Positions 41,253 through 49,101 of a stretch of 64,000 nucleotides of DNA are shown in pieces. Numbering within the stretch: the first letter of the stretch is position 1; every line of letters starts with the position of its first letter. The stretch spans positions 372,001 to 436,000 of the forward strand of contig NZ_CP063982.1 in NCBI RefSeq assembly GCF_022811525.1. The letters run 5' to 3'. The notes beneath the pieces were generated by a model. That model did not search any database. It had not been told where the DNA came from and saw only the letters and a program-made list of their open reading frames with translations. The stretch comes from Orrella daihaiensis. GTDB taxonomy: Bacteria > Pseudomonadota > Gammaproteobacteria > Burkholderiales > Burkholderiaceae_B. The position numbers and the translations under genes were made by a program.

Positions 41253-42104
41253 ATGACTTATCAGCTCGAACACGTCTATATCAGCCGGCAAGGGCAAGCT
41301 GTGCTGGAGGATATTTGCCTGACCCTGCCAAGCGGGCAACTGATTGGCGTGATCGGTCCGAATGGTGCCGGGAAATCTACCTTGCTAGCAGCGCTGGCCG
41401 GCGACTTGGAAATTGATCAAGGTCAATTAACCTTGAACGGTGAGTCCCTAGACACACTTGCGTTCGATCGATTGGCACGTCGGCGTGCCATCATGGCCCA
41501 ACAAACGCCAGCAGTGTTTAACTTAACGGTTGGTCAGGTATTGGAGTTGGGCCTGCATGCGTTTTTACATTGGTCACGTCCGGACCGCACTGCATTGGTC
41601 GCCGAAGTAGCGCAATCCACCGAGATTGCACATTGGCTAGATGTTTCAATCACCATGTTGTCGATGGGACAACAGCAGCGGGTGCACTTTGCGCGCACAC
41701 TCCTGCAGGCTATCGCCGCGCAAAAGGAGCACGGTAAAGTCTGGTTATTGCTGGATGAGCCCACCGCTAGCCAGGACCCCTGGCAGCAACAAATGATGAT
41801 GGCTATCTGTCAGCGCTACGCGGCGCAGTTCTCAATCGGGGTGTTGTTGGTCATGCATGACCTCACGCTCGCTGCTCAATGGTGTGAGCAAATGATTGTC
41901 CTAAAAGATAAGCGTGTAGTAGCGCACGGCAAAACCAGTGATGTGTTGACTGTACCAGTGCTGAAACAGACATTCGGAGCTGCGCTAAATGTTCAGGTGG
42001 TATGGGAACCGTTGCCAGGGGTAATCATGTCTGGTCGTGTGGGTGATCAAGTGACTGACCAAGATAGGGACGCGTCAACCAGGCTGCCCCGCGCACGCCA
42101 CTAG
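41253..42104 (+). CDS. ABC transporter ATP-binding protein (HmuV-like)
   Basis: A 283-residue ATPase of the hemin/iron-siderophore importer type. Walker A is GPNGAGKSTL near residue 36, the signature is altered to LSMGQQQRV, Walker B is VWLLLDEPTASQDP and the H-loop is LVMHDLTLAAQW. HmuV normally works with HmuT and HmuU, but neither is nearby, so this looks like an orphan subunit. The last 27 codons overlap the convergent ROK kinase gene by 80 bases, and the tail TDQDRDASTRLPRARH looks non-conserved, possibly read-through after loss of the original stop. Confidence 0.88.
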   Translation: MTYQLEHVYISRQGQAVLEDICLTLPSGQLIGVIGPNGAGKSTLLAALAGDLEIDQGQLTLNGESLDTLAFDRLARRRAIMAQQTPAVFNLTVGQVLELGLHAFLHWSRPDRTALVAEVAQSTEIAHWLDVSITMLSMGQQQRVHFARTLLQAIAAQKEHGKVWLLLDEPTASQDPWQQQMMMAICQRYAAQFSIGVLLVMHDLTLAAQWCEQMIVLKDKRVVAHGKTSDVLTVPVLKQTFGAALNVQVVWEPLPGVIMSGRVGDQVTDQDRDASTRLPRARH

Positions 42105-43071
42105 AGTCACCATGAGTTGCAACCGCCAATCTGGTTTGCACGTCACCGCCAAACACATGGCCGGACAATCTGGCTTGTACGCTGGCACACAACGATGGCA
42201 ATTGACTTAGACCCCCGCCGAACACAATGATGTCAGGGTCAATGACGTTGATGACGGTCGCAAGCGACTGGCTTAACGCATCGAAATAGTGCTCTATCGC
42301 TACCCGAGCAGCCTCATCGCCAGATTGTGCTGTCTGCACAATGTCTTTGGCAGTTAGCGTCTCATCAGATGCCCGGTTCAGTTCTTTGTAGGTTAGGCTT
42401 AATCCCTGGCCACTCAAATACGTTTCTATGCAATCCTCTAGACCGCAGTAGCATTGTCTTCGGGATGTCATGGCGTTTTTTTGCTTGAACCACCGTGGCA
42501 GTGGATTGTGACCCCATTCACCGGTGATCCGGTTAGGCCCGTTCACCAATTGTTTGTTAACCACCAGGCCACCACCGACGCCAGTGCCCAGGATCACCCC
42601 AAATACAGTGTTAGCGCCACTTGCGGCGCCATCGGTTGCTTCTGACAACACCAGGCAATTGGCATCGTTTTCAACGATCACCGGAATCGCGAGCAGATTC
42701 TGCAGATCTGTAGCCAGCGGTTGGCCAATCAGGCAGGTGGTATTAGCGTTTTTCAGACGCCCATCTAACCCAAAAGGTGTTCCCGGCGCACCAACGCCCA
42801 AGGCTTGAGCAGTAACACCCAAGCTCGTCTCGGCTTGGCGAACCAGCGAGACGATCGCTTGAACGATAGCCTGATAGTGACTCGCAGGCGTGGGCACACG
42901 TTGTTTGAATTGAGTGCGCCCGACCCGATCAAGGACGATGAGTTCTGTCTTGGTGCCGCCGAGGTCAATGCCAAATTGGAATGGTTGCACGGTCAATCGT
43001 GGTGGTCTCGAGAACCCTGCTTTAGGGGCTTGCTTGACACTCGATTCTAGTGGCTTAAAGATGGAGCGCAT
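42025..43071 (-). CDS. ROK-family sugar kinase
   Basis: A 348-residue protein of the ROK (repressor/ORF/kinase) family. The phosphate motif is FGIDLGGTKTELIVLD, the central zinc motif is GHNPLP plus CYCGLEDCIETY, and adenosine-binding IIVFGGGLSQLPSL follows. VVENDAN-type catalytic residues appear in IPVIVENDANCLVLSEA (Asp). Such kinases phosphorylate glucose, fructose or N-acetylmannosamine; which one is not clear. The start is uncertain: ATG 43071 is used, and ATG 43107 or a TTG further inside are alternatives. There is no helix-turn-helix N-terminus, so it is a kinase rather than a regulator. Confidence 0.88.
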   Translation of the reverse strand: MRSIFKPLESSVKQAPKAGFSRPPRLTVQPFQFGIDLGGTKTELIVLDRVGRTQFKQRVPTPASHYQAIVQAIVSLVRQAETSLGVTAQALGVGAPGTPFGLDGRLKNANTTCLIGQPLATDLQNLLAIPVIVENDANCLVLSEATDGAASGANTVFGVILGTGVGGGLVVNKQLVNGPNRITGEWGHNPLPRWFKQKNAMTSRRQCYCGLEDCIETYLSGQGLSLTYKELNRASDETLTAKDIVQTAQSGDEAARVAIEHYFDALSQSLATVINVIDPDIIVFGGGLSQLPSLCASVQARLSGHVFGGDVQTRLAVATHGDSSGVRGAAWLTRPYLGQSLDHPHDQT

Positions 43072-43132
43072 AGACTGTCTGACAAATTGTTTCGCGGTTC
43101 GTGTCATGAACCGAACTTTCAAGGGGACATCC

Positions 43133-44245
43133 ATGTTGTCACGCGCTCACCATTTTGCTGTTGCCGCTTTGACGAGCACCGTGCTGTCGTTTCCTGCCCT
43201 AGCTGTCCAAATTGAAGTGGTGGCCACCGGTCTGGCGCATCCCTGGGCAGTGGCATTTGTGGGTGAAGGCCAAATGCTCGTGACTGAACGAGCAGGGCGT
43301 TTACGCCTTGTCGATGCCAATGGCTCTATCAGTGGTCCTCTGACGGGCCTACCCGCGATCGCCGCCCAACGCCAAGGCGGGTTGCTAGATGTCGTGACCG
43401 ATCGAGATTTTGCGCGCAACAGAACCATTTATTTCTGCTATAGCCGACCAGATCCAACCCAAGCGGGTTTTAACTCAACCGCGTTGGCCGCAGCGCGGTT
43501 GAGCGATGATGCCAAGGCGCTTGAGAATGTCCGCGATCTGTTTGTACAAAGTCCGTCCTACCGAGGTGGGTTTCATTTCGGGTGCAGGATTGTGCAAGGT
43601 CCTGATGGCAAGCTGTGGATGGGGCTCGGTGACCGCTATCAGCTGATGCAAGAGGCACAGAATACTGCCAATGAAATTGGCAAGGTCGTGCGTATCAACC
43701 AGGATGGATCTATCCCCGCAGACAATCCGTTTGCGGGTAAGTCAGGTGCATCTGCGGCAGTGTGGAGTTACGGTCATCGCAATATCCAGGGCGCAACGCT
43801 AGATAGTGAGGGCCGGCTGTGGATGACCGAACATGGACCTCAAGGCGGTGATGAGCTCAATTTAATTCAACCTGGCCTGAACTACGGCTGGCCAGTGATC
43901 ACGTATGGCGAGAACTACGGCGGTGGGCAAATAGGTGATGGCATCACCGAGGCACCTGGCATGCAGCAACCCGCGGTGCACTGGACGCCATCGATCGCAC
44001 CGTCGGGACTGGCGTTTGTTGATAGCGATCGTTATGGGCAAGCCTGGAAGGGCAACCTGATGCTGGGGTCACTGAAGTTTGGAAACCTCGTGCGGGTAGC
44101 GCTCGAGGGTGATCGCGTTGTAGACCAGGAGGTGCTATTGCCTGAGCTCAGACAACGCGTGCGCGATGTCCGCCTCGGGCCAGATGGTTTTCTCTATATC
44201 CTGACCGACAGCCCCAATGGTCAGCTGATACGGTTAAAACCTTAA
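43133..44245 (+). CDS. PQQ-dependent sugar dehydrogenase (YliI/aldose type)
   Basis: A 370-residue periplasmic protein with a signal peptide (HFAVAALTSTVLSFPALAVQ). It is the soluble six-bladed type: ATGLAHPWAVAFVGEGQMLV, TERAGRLRLVD, RGGFHFGCRIVQGPDGKLWM, YGHRNIQGATLD with the catalytic His and Arg, and EHGPQGGDELNLIQPGLNYG, then HWTPSIAPSGLAFVD. It oxidises aldose sugars to lactones with PQQ and feeds electrons to the respiratory chain. The ATG at 43133 has AAGGGG about seven bases upstream. It is divergent from the ROK kinase gene. Confidence 0.92.
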   Translation: MLSRAHHFAVAALTSTVLSFPALAVQIEVVATGLAHPWAVAFVGEGQMLVTERAGRLRLVDANGSISGPLTGLPAIAAQRQGGLLDVVTDRDFARNRTIYFCYSRPDPTQAGFNSTALAAARLSDDAKALENVRDLFVQSPSYRGGFHFGCRIVQGPDGKLWMGLGDRYQLMQEAQNTANEIGKVVRINQDGSIPADNPFAGKSGASAAVWSYGHRNIQGATLDSEGRLWMTEHGPQGGDELNLIQPGLNYGWPVITYGENYGGGQIGDGITEAPGMQQPAVHWTPSIAPSGLAFVDSDRYGQAWKGNLMLGSLKFGNLVRVALEGDRVVDQEVLLPELRQRVRDVRLGPDGFLYILTDSPNGQLIRLKP

Positions 44246-44279
44246 AAGGTTGGATCTAACAACTATTTCAAGACAACAA

Positions 44280-44843
44280 TCACTTGAAGGTCCACTTACC
44301 CCAGACAAACAGCACATTGCCATCATTGCGCGAAAAACCAGGAATATAGGCTGCTTGCAAGGCTAGTTGCTTGTATGTAATCGATGCCATTGGCAAAACC
44401 CCAGGAAATGGGATGTAGTTGTAGTAGTTGCTGCGAGACATTAAAAACCCGGTAACGCCCACCCCGGCTTTGAAATCATTGCCTAAATCCCAACTCGGCA
44501 CCCAGGCATACCCTGCCATGAAAGAAGGCTTGCTGTGGGAGTCCAGAAAGGTCATGGCGTATAGGCTTTCCCAGTTGCCGCTGCTGTTGTATCGACCTTT
44601 ACCCAGGCCGAGGCCGGCGGGATACTCGTTGAAATCGTCGATTTTGTCGGCGTCGTAGCCAAACCGCATGTGGTAGGACAAGAAGGGCACATAGAGCTCA
44701 GTGTCACCGGTCTCCCACGTGTCTTTGACATGGGTCCAGGCAGTATCGATCCAACCTGGCTCGCTTCCGGTGTTGGCGATTGCCTGAGCAGACGTGCACA
44801 GCAGGGGGGCCGCGATGAGCGAGGCAAGTAGACGTTTGTTCAT
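44280..44843 (-). CDS. pagP: Lipid A palmitoyltransferase PagP
   Basis: A 187-residue outer-membrane protein with signal peptide (LLASLIAAPLLCTSAQAIAN). PagP landmarks are WIDTAWTHVKDTWETGDTEL, LSYHMRFGYDADKIDDFNEY with the catalytic His, GLGKGRYN, LYAMTFLDSHSKPSFMAGYA with the other catalytic Asp/Ser residues, and the final strand VLFVWGKWTF. It transfers palmitate from phospholipid to lipid A, which alters outer-membrane properties. A PhoPQ-type regulator is known in other genera but nothing is visible here. Confidence 0.92.
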   Translation of the reverse strand: MNKRLLASLIAAPLLCTSAQAIANTGSEPGWIDTAWTHVKDTWETGDTELYVPFLSYHMRFGYDADKIDDFNEYPAGLGLGKGRYNSSGNWESLYAMTFLDSHSKPSFMAGYAWVPSWDLGNDFKAGVGVTGFLMSRSNYYNYIPFPGVLPMASITYKQLALQAAYIPGFSRNDGNVLFVWGKWTFK

Positions 44844-44985
44844 GGGACTAACTCTTGTAGCCAGAATGGAACCAAATATTAGTGCGTATAGCGCAACTCA
44901 ATGATAGCAAACGGGGTTTGCCCAGCCATTTGCAGGTCTGACAGCATGACTACAGCTTGGTTCCGCGCTTTTTGTGTGTGGGAAG

Positions 44986-45795
44986 CTAGAGGATGCGCTT
45001 GCGTACCTGCGTGATGACGATCTCAGCGAGAATAACCACGGCGAAGATGGCCACGAGAATGACAGCGACGCGTTCCCATTGAAAAAGATTCATGGCCGTG
45101 TCTAGCGTCATGCCGATGCCGCCCGCGCCGACGAGGCCCAAAACGGCTGATTCGCGCACATTGATATCCCAACGCAGCAATACGAGTGACCAAAACGCTG
45201 GTTTGATCTGTGGCCAGTAACCATAATTAAGTAGAGCACCTTTGGATGCGCCGCTTGCCTTGAGCGCTTCAATCGATCCCACGCTGGTTTCTTCGATGGC
45301 TTCACCGATTAGTTTGCCTACGAAACCAATCGAACGAAAAGCAATGGCGAGCGTGCCGGCCAGTGCGCCTGGCCCAAAAATCGCAATAAACAACAGTGCC
45401 CAGACCAGTGAGTTAACCGAACGGCTTGACACCAAAATCAGTCTGGCAATGAAATTCAAAAATCGGTTGGGCGTGTAGTTGTTTGCCGCCAACAAACCGA
45501 CGGGAATGGCAAGGAAGACAGCGATGATCGTGCCGAGCGTGGCGATATGGATTGTCTCTATCAAGGCACTGTTGACGTCTTGCGGATAGTAGGCCCAGTC
45601 GATAGGCCACATACGATTGAACAGATCCACCATCTGCTCTGGGGCATCAGCAAGGAACTCGGGAATAATATTGACGTAACGAACCGACTGTACCACTGCT
45701 AACACCATGGCCAGATAGATCCCAAACCGCAAGAGTTTTTGGTCGAGGGTGTAGCGTTGCCAAGTGCGTGGCGGTTGTGTCACACCGTCAGTCAT
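44986..45795 (-). CDS. phnE: PhnE-type ABC permease 2
   Basis: A 269-residue inner-membrane permease of the phosphonate/phosphite importer class, with about six hydrophobic segments and the EAA loop EAIEETSVGSIEALKASGAS. It is close in layout to the preceding permease and likely forms a heterodimer with it. The ATG at 45795 overlaps the stop of the preceding gene by eight bases, which sets the start. It is the last gene of the phnDCEE operon. Confidence 0.88.
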   Translation of the reverse strand: MTDGVTQPPRTWQRYTLDQKLLRFGIYLAMVLAVVQSVRYVNIIPEFLADAPEQMVDLFNRMWPIDWAYYPQDVNSALIETIHIATLGTIIAVFLAIPVGLLAANNYTPNRFLNFIARLILVSSRSVNSLVWALLFIAIFGPGALAGTLAIAFRSIGFVGKLIGEAIEETSVGSIEALKASGASKGALLNYGYWPQIKPAFWSLVLLRWDINVRESAVLGLVGAGGIGMTLDTAMNLFQWERVAVILVAIFAVVILAEIVITQVRKRIL

Positions 45796-46657
45796 TGGAT
45801 GCGCCTCCGGCTTTGAGTGGACGTTTTCTCCAGAGGTCTGCGGGTCGCAGGTTGTCCAGAAAGACCGAGCGTAAAAAGCCAGCGAGCACTTCGCCAATCA
45901 TGATGACGGTAATGATGGTGATCAGAATAGCTGCCACGAAATCATAGTCAAAGCGCTGAAACGCCGAGAACAGCGTTCCGCCGATGCCACCGGCCCCAAC
46001 GATGCCCACCATGGTGGAGTTACGCAAATTGGAGTCAAACTGATAGGTTGAAAACCCAACGAATCTGGCAAATACCTGAGGCAGCACAGAGAACGTAATG
46101 ATATTGAAAAAAGAGGCGCCAGTCGCCCTGACTGCCTCGACTTGCTTGATCGAAATTTCCTCGACTGCCTCGGTAAACAGCTTGCCAATGAAACCAATCG
46201 AGGCCACAGTCAATGCCAGAATTCCCGCCAACGCACCAAATCCAACAGCTTTCACGAACAAGATGGCGACGATGACTGGATGCAAAGCGCGGCATAGCGC
46301 AACCAGGGAACGCGCTGGCCATGTCGCCCAGCTAGGCATGAGGTTGCGAGCACCCAGAAGTCCGATAGGAAGCGAAATCGCGATGCCCAGCACTGATGCC
46401 AGTACAGCGATCTGCAGGCTCTCAACCATGCCTTTAATCAAAATCGCGGAGCGGTCGAAGTTTGGTGGAAACATGCGCTGCAAAAAAGTTGCAGCATTGT
46501 CTAGTCCGCTAACAAATCGAGCATAGGTGAAGTCTAGTTGAGCGGCAGCGTAAATCACATAAATAAGGAGCGCCAGAAAGCCGAGCCTTACTTTCCAGGT
46601 CAATGAAAACGGCTTGTGTACTGATGATGGCAAAGTTTGGCTGCTCATACTAGCCAT
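45788..46657 (-). CDS. phnE: PhnE-type ABC permease 1
   Basis: A 289-residue permease with six predicted membrane segments (LGFLALLIYVIYAAAQLDF, GMVESLQIAVLASVLGIAIS, ARSLVALCRALHPVIVAILF and others) and the EAA loop TEAVEEISIKQVEAVRATGA. Its start overlaps the ATPase stop by 13 bases. Both PhnE copies are needed when the operon encodes two. An alternative start is ATG 46648. Confidence 0.88.
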   Translation of the reverse strand: MASMSSQTLPSSVHKPFSLTWKVRLGFLALLIYVIYAAAQLDFTYARFVSGLDNAATFLQRMFPPNFDRSAILIKGMVESLQIAVLASVLGIAISLPIGLLGARNLMPSWATWPARSLVALCRALHPVIVAILFVKAVGFGALAGILALTVASIGFIGKLFTEAVEEISIKQVEAVRATGASFFNIITFSVLPQVFARFVGFSTYQFDSNLRNSTMVGIVGAGGIGGTLFSAFQRFDYDFVAAILITIITVIMIGEVLAGFLRSVFLDNLRPADLWRKRPLKAGGASND

Positions 46658-47421
46658 GACTCTCCACCATAGATGGACTTTAGATGTTGTTGGGTAAGTT
46701 CGTCGCCACTGCCATCAAACACAATATTGCCGCCGGACATGCCGACGATCCGGCGAGCAAACCGTTTGGCGAGCTCCACATCATGCATATTGATCACGAC
46801 CGGTATGCTTTGTGCATTAGCCAATTCGGTCATCAGCTCCATGATTTCAACCGATGTTTTAGGGTCTAGAGACGAAGTTGGTTCATCAGCGAGCAGCAGC
46901 ATGGGGTTCTGCATGAGCGCTCTGGCAATGCCCACACGCTGGCGCTGACCGCCGGACAAGGCGTCCGCCCTCTGGTTAGCCAGATGGCTGAGTCCGACCT
47001 TTTCTAGCAACTGATAGGCGCGCTCGATGTCGGTTGACTCAAACCATCTCAGCCATGCTTTCCACGCTGGGGTGTAGCCAAGGCGACCGGTCAGCAGGTT
47101 CTCCATGACGGTTAGCCGTTCGACCAAGTTGTATTCCTGGAACACCATGGCTACTTGGCGACGTGCGTGTCTTAGCGCACGACCTGAGACACGCGCCAAG
47201 TCTGTTGTCTTGGTGTCACTTTTTAATAGAATTCGGCCAGAACTAGGTTCGACTAGTCGATTGACGCATCTGAGCAAAGTGCTTTTACCGGTGCCGGAGG
47301 GGCCGATGATGGCTGTGACGCCTTCACCGGCAATCTCCAGATTGATGCCTTTTAGGACGGGTATGCCAGTTTGATAAGACTTGGTTAGCTCTTCAATGAT
47401 TAGTTGCGCTGACATACTCAT
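46645..47421 (-). CDS. phnC: PhnC-type ABC ATP-binding protein
   Basis: A 258-residue ATPase: Walker A IIGPSGTGKSTLLRCVNRL, Q-loop VFQEYNLVERLTV, signature DALSGGQRQRVGIARAL, Walker B LLLADEPTSSLDP, and H-loop VINMHDVELAKRF. PhnC drives phosphonate (or phosphite) uptake. The start is ATG 47421 with GGATG ahead of it; ATG 47415 is an alternative. Longer in-frame N-terminal residues upstream look unrelated. It follows the phnD gene after 16 bases. Confidence 0.93.
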   Translation of the reverse strand: MSMSAQLIIEELTKSYQTGIPVLKGINLEIAGEGVTAIIGPSGTGKSTLLRCVNRLVEPSSGRILLKSDTKTTDLARVSGRALRHARRQVAMVFQEYNLVERLTVMENLLTGRLGYTPAWKAWLRWFESTDIERAYQLLEKVGLSHLANQRADALSGGQRQRVGIARALMQNPMLLLADEPTSSLDPKTSVEIMELMTELANAQSIPVVINMHDVELAKRFARRIVGMSGGNIVFDGSGDELTQQHLKSIYGGESWLV

Positions 47422-47437
47422 CCATCCTGCTTGTTTC

Positions 47438-48445
47438 TTATTGCTTTTTCTTGGCCTTGGCGGCTTCGGCATCGTAAGCTGAGCGGTTGAACTTTTTGCC
47501 GCCAGCTTCAGCGACGTCGCGCACCACTGCCCAGTCTTCCTTAAAGGTGATGGGATAGAAGCGATCTGCACCGTTAAAAGCTTGCTTCATATTGTCGGGG
47601 AAGCGGTATTCAAAGAAGCAGGCCAGCATCTTGTCGCGAAACTTGGGTTCGAGATCGTGAGCATAAGCAAACGATGAGGTCGGGAACTTCGGACTGGTGT
47701 AGATGATTTTGAAGTCATCCTTGTTGATTTGTCCACGGTCTGCCATGCGATAGAAAACGTCTGAGGCAACGGCGGCCGCATCATAGTCGCCGGAATTGAC
47801 GCCCATCACAGATTGATCGTGTTTACCCGAGAACAAGATCTTGTAGTCTTGATCGGGCACCAGCCCCTCTCTGGGGAACAACGCCATGGGCGCCATGTGG
47901 CCAGAGTTCGATGAAGGCGAAGTATGTGCCACTTTCTGGCCTTTCAGATCAGTCAGCTTTTGATAGGGCTTGTCCTTTTTGGCAATCACGATCAGGTTGT
48001 AGCCCTGAAAGCCGTCTGCATATCCCTTAACGGCAAATGGAACGGCACCAGCAATATTGACGGCAAATGCAGTGGGCCCGGTAGAGAAGCCGCCAACATG
48101 GAGTCGTCCGGATCGCATGGCCTCGATCTCCGCGGCATTGCTTTGCACCTGATAGAACATGACCTTCTTGTTGGTGCACTCGGCTAGGTATTTGGTAAAG
48201 GGTGCAAACAGATCCTCGTAGACCGCGGGGTCTTCCACTGGGGTGTAAGTAAAGACAATCGTTGACGGATCTTTGAGCTTGGCTGGATCAGTAGGCGTGT
48301 CGGCGACCATGTCGCCGTTGGCGTCGCAATAAAGGTTGTCTAGATCCCCCCGGTTGGCGCAGTCGTTGGCCAAAGCTTGTGTAGTGGCGAGCCCGCCAGT
48401 GGTCAGTGCCACAGCGAAGGCGGCAACCCATGACTTCGTGTTCAC
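47438..48445 (-). CDS. phnD: PhnD-type periplasmic binding protein
   Basis: A 335-residue periplasmic protein with a signal peptide ending in TTQALAND. Binding-protein features: FTYTPVEDPAVYEDLFAPFT, VQSNAAEIEAMRSGRLHVGG, a Ser/Thr-rich phosph(on)ate-binding loop SFAHTSPSSNSGHMAPMALF-like region (AHTSPSSNSGHMAP), and KILFSGKHDQSVMGVNSGDY. It belongs to the PhnD/PtxB group. No C-P lyase genes are in the window, so the ligand could be phosphonate, phosphite or another oxyanion. It is first in the operon; 196 bases separate it from the divergent IorA gene. Confidence 0.92.
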   Translation of the reverse strand: MNTKSWVAAFAVALTTGGLATTQALANDCANRGDLDNLYCDANGDMVADTPTDPAKLKDPSTIVFTYTPVEDPAVYEDLFAPFTKYLAECTNKKVMFYQVQSNAAEIEAMRSGRLHVGGFSTGPTAFAVNIAGAVPFAVKGYADGFQGYNLIVIAKKDKPYQKLTDLKGQKVAHTSPSSNSGHMAPMALFPREGLVPDQDYKILFSGKHDQSVMGVNSGDYDAAAVASDVFYRMADRGQINKDDFKIIYTSPKFPTSSFAYAHDLEPKFRDKMLACFFEYRFPDNMKQAFNGADRFYPITFKEDWAVVRDVAEAGGKKFNRSAYDAEAAKAKKKQ

Positions 48446-48641
48446 AATATGTCTCCTTATCTAAGCAGGTTTTGTGTTTTGTTTTAGTTACGAGTCAATA
48501 TTACACATTTATGACAGTTCATATGCAGGCACATTTATGTTGCGGTGCATCAGGCATTTGTCTGTTAGATGTTGTGTTTATTCTTAAAGACGCGTTTGAA
48601 ATCGTCTATACCATCGGAACAAACCAGCGGGGAGAAACAGC

Positions 48642-49088
48642 ATGAACCTGAAAATCAACGGTAAACAAGTTGAGCTAAGTGTTGAAGCGGATACACCGCT
48701 TCTATGGGCGCTACGCGAGGGGGCGAACATGGTTGGCACCAAATATGGCTGCGGAGTGGCGCAGTGCGGCGCATGCACGGTCTGGGTGGATGGCCAGGCG
48801 ATTCGATCTTGTGTCACGCCGGTCTCAGCCGTGCAGGACAGGGAAATCACGACCATCGAAGCCATTGAAAACGATCCTGTGGGCCGCAAAGTGGTTGATG
48901 CCTGGGTGGCGCATCAGGTGCCGCAGTGTGGCTACTGTCAGTCAGGGCAAGTCATGGCAGCGACCGCTTTGCTAAAGCAAATCCCTAACCCAAGCGATGA
49001 CCAGATTGAAGCGGCCATGATCAATCTGTGCCGTTGCGGCACCTACAACGCTGTGGCAGCTGCCGTGCGTGATGCAGCCAAGGCTTAA
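48642..49088 (+). CDS. [2Fe-2S] subunit of a molybdenum hydroxylase (IorA-like)
   Basis: A 148-residue ferredoxin-type subunit with two iron-sulfur sites: the plant-type CGVAQCGACTVWVDG cluster near residue 43-57 and the C-terminal PQCGYCQSGQVMAA with NLCRCGTYN for the second cluster. It pairs with the large molybdopterin subunit 13 bases downstream. Such pairs oxidise N-heteroaromatics or aldehydes, as isoquinoline 1-oxidoreductase does. GGGGAG lies nine bases before the ATG. Confidence 0.94.
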   Translation: MNLKINGKQVELSVEADTPLLWALREGANMVGTKYGCGVAQCGACTVWVDGQAIRSCVTPVSAVQDREITTIEAIENDPVGRKVVDAWVAHQVPQCGYCQSGQVMAATALLKQIPNPSDDQIEAAMINLCRCGTYNAVAAAVRDAAKA

Positions 49089-49101
49089 GGAGCAGGTGAT
49101 C

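Noticed and set aside
44986..48445. Operon for phosphonate breakdown (C-P lyase)
   Set aside because: Only transport genes are present; no phnG-M or phnX-type genes in the window.
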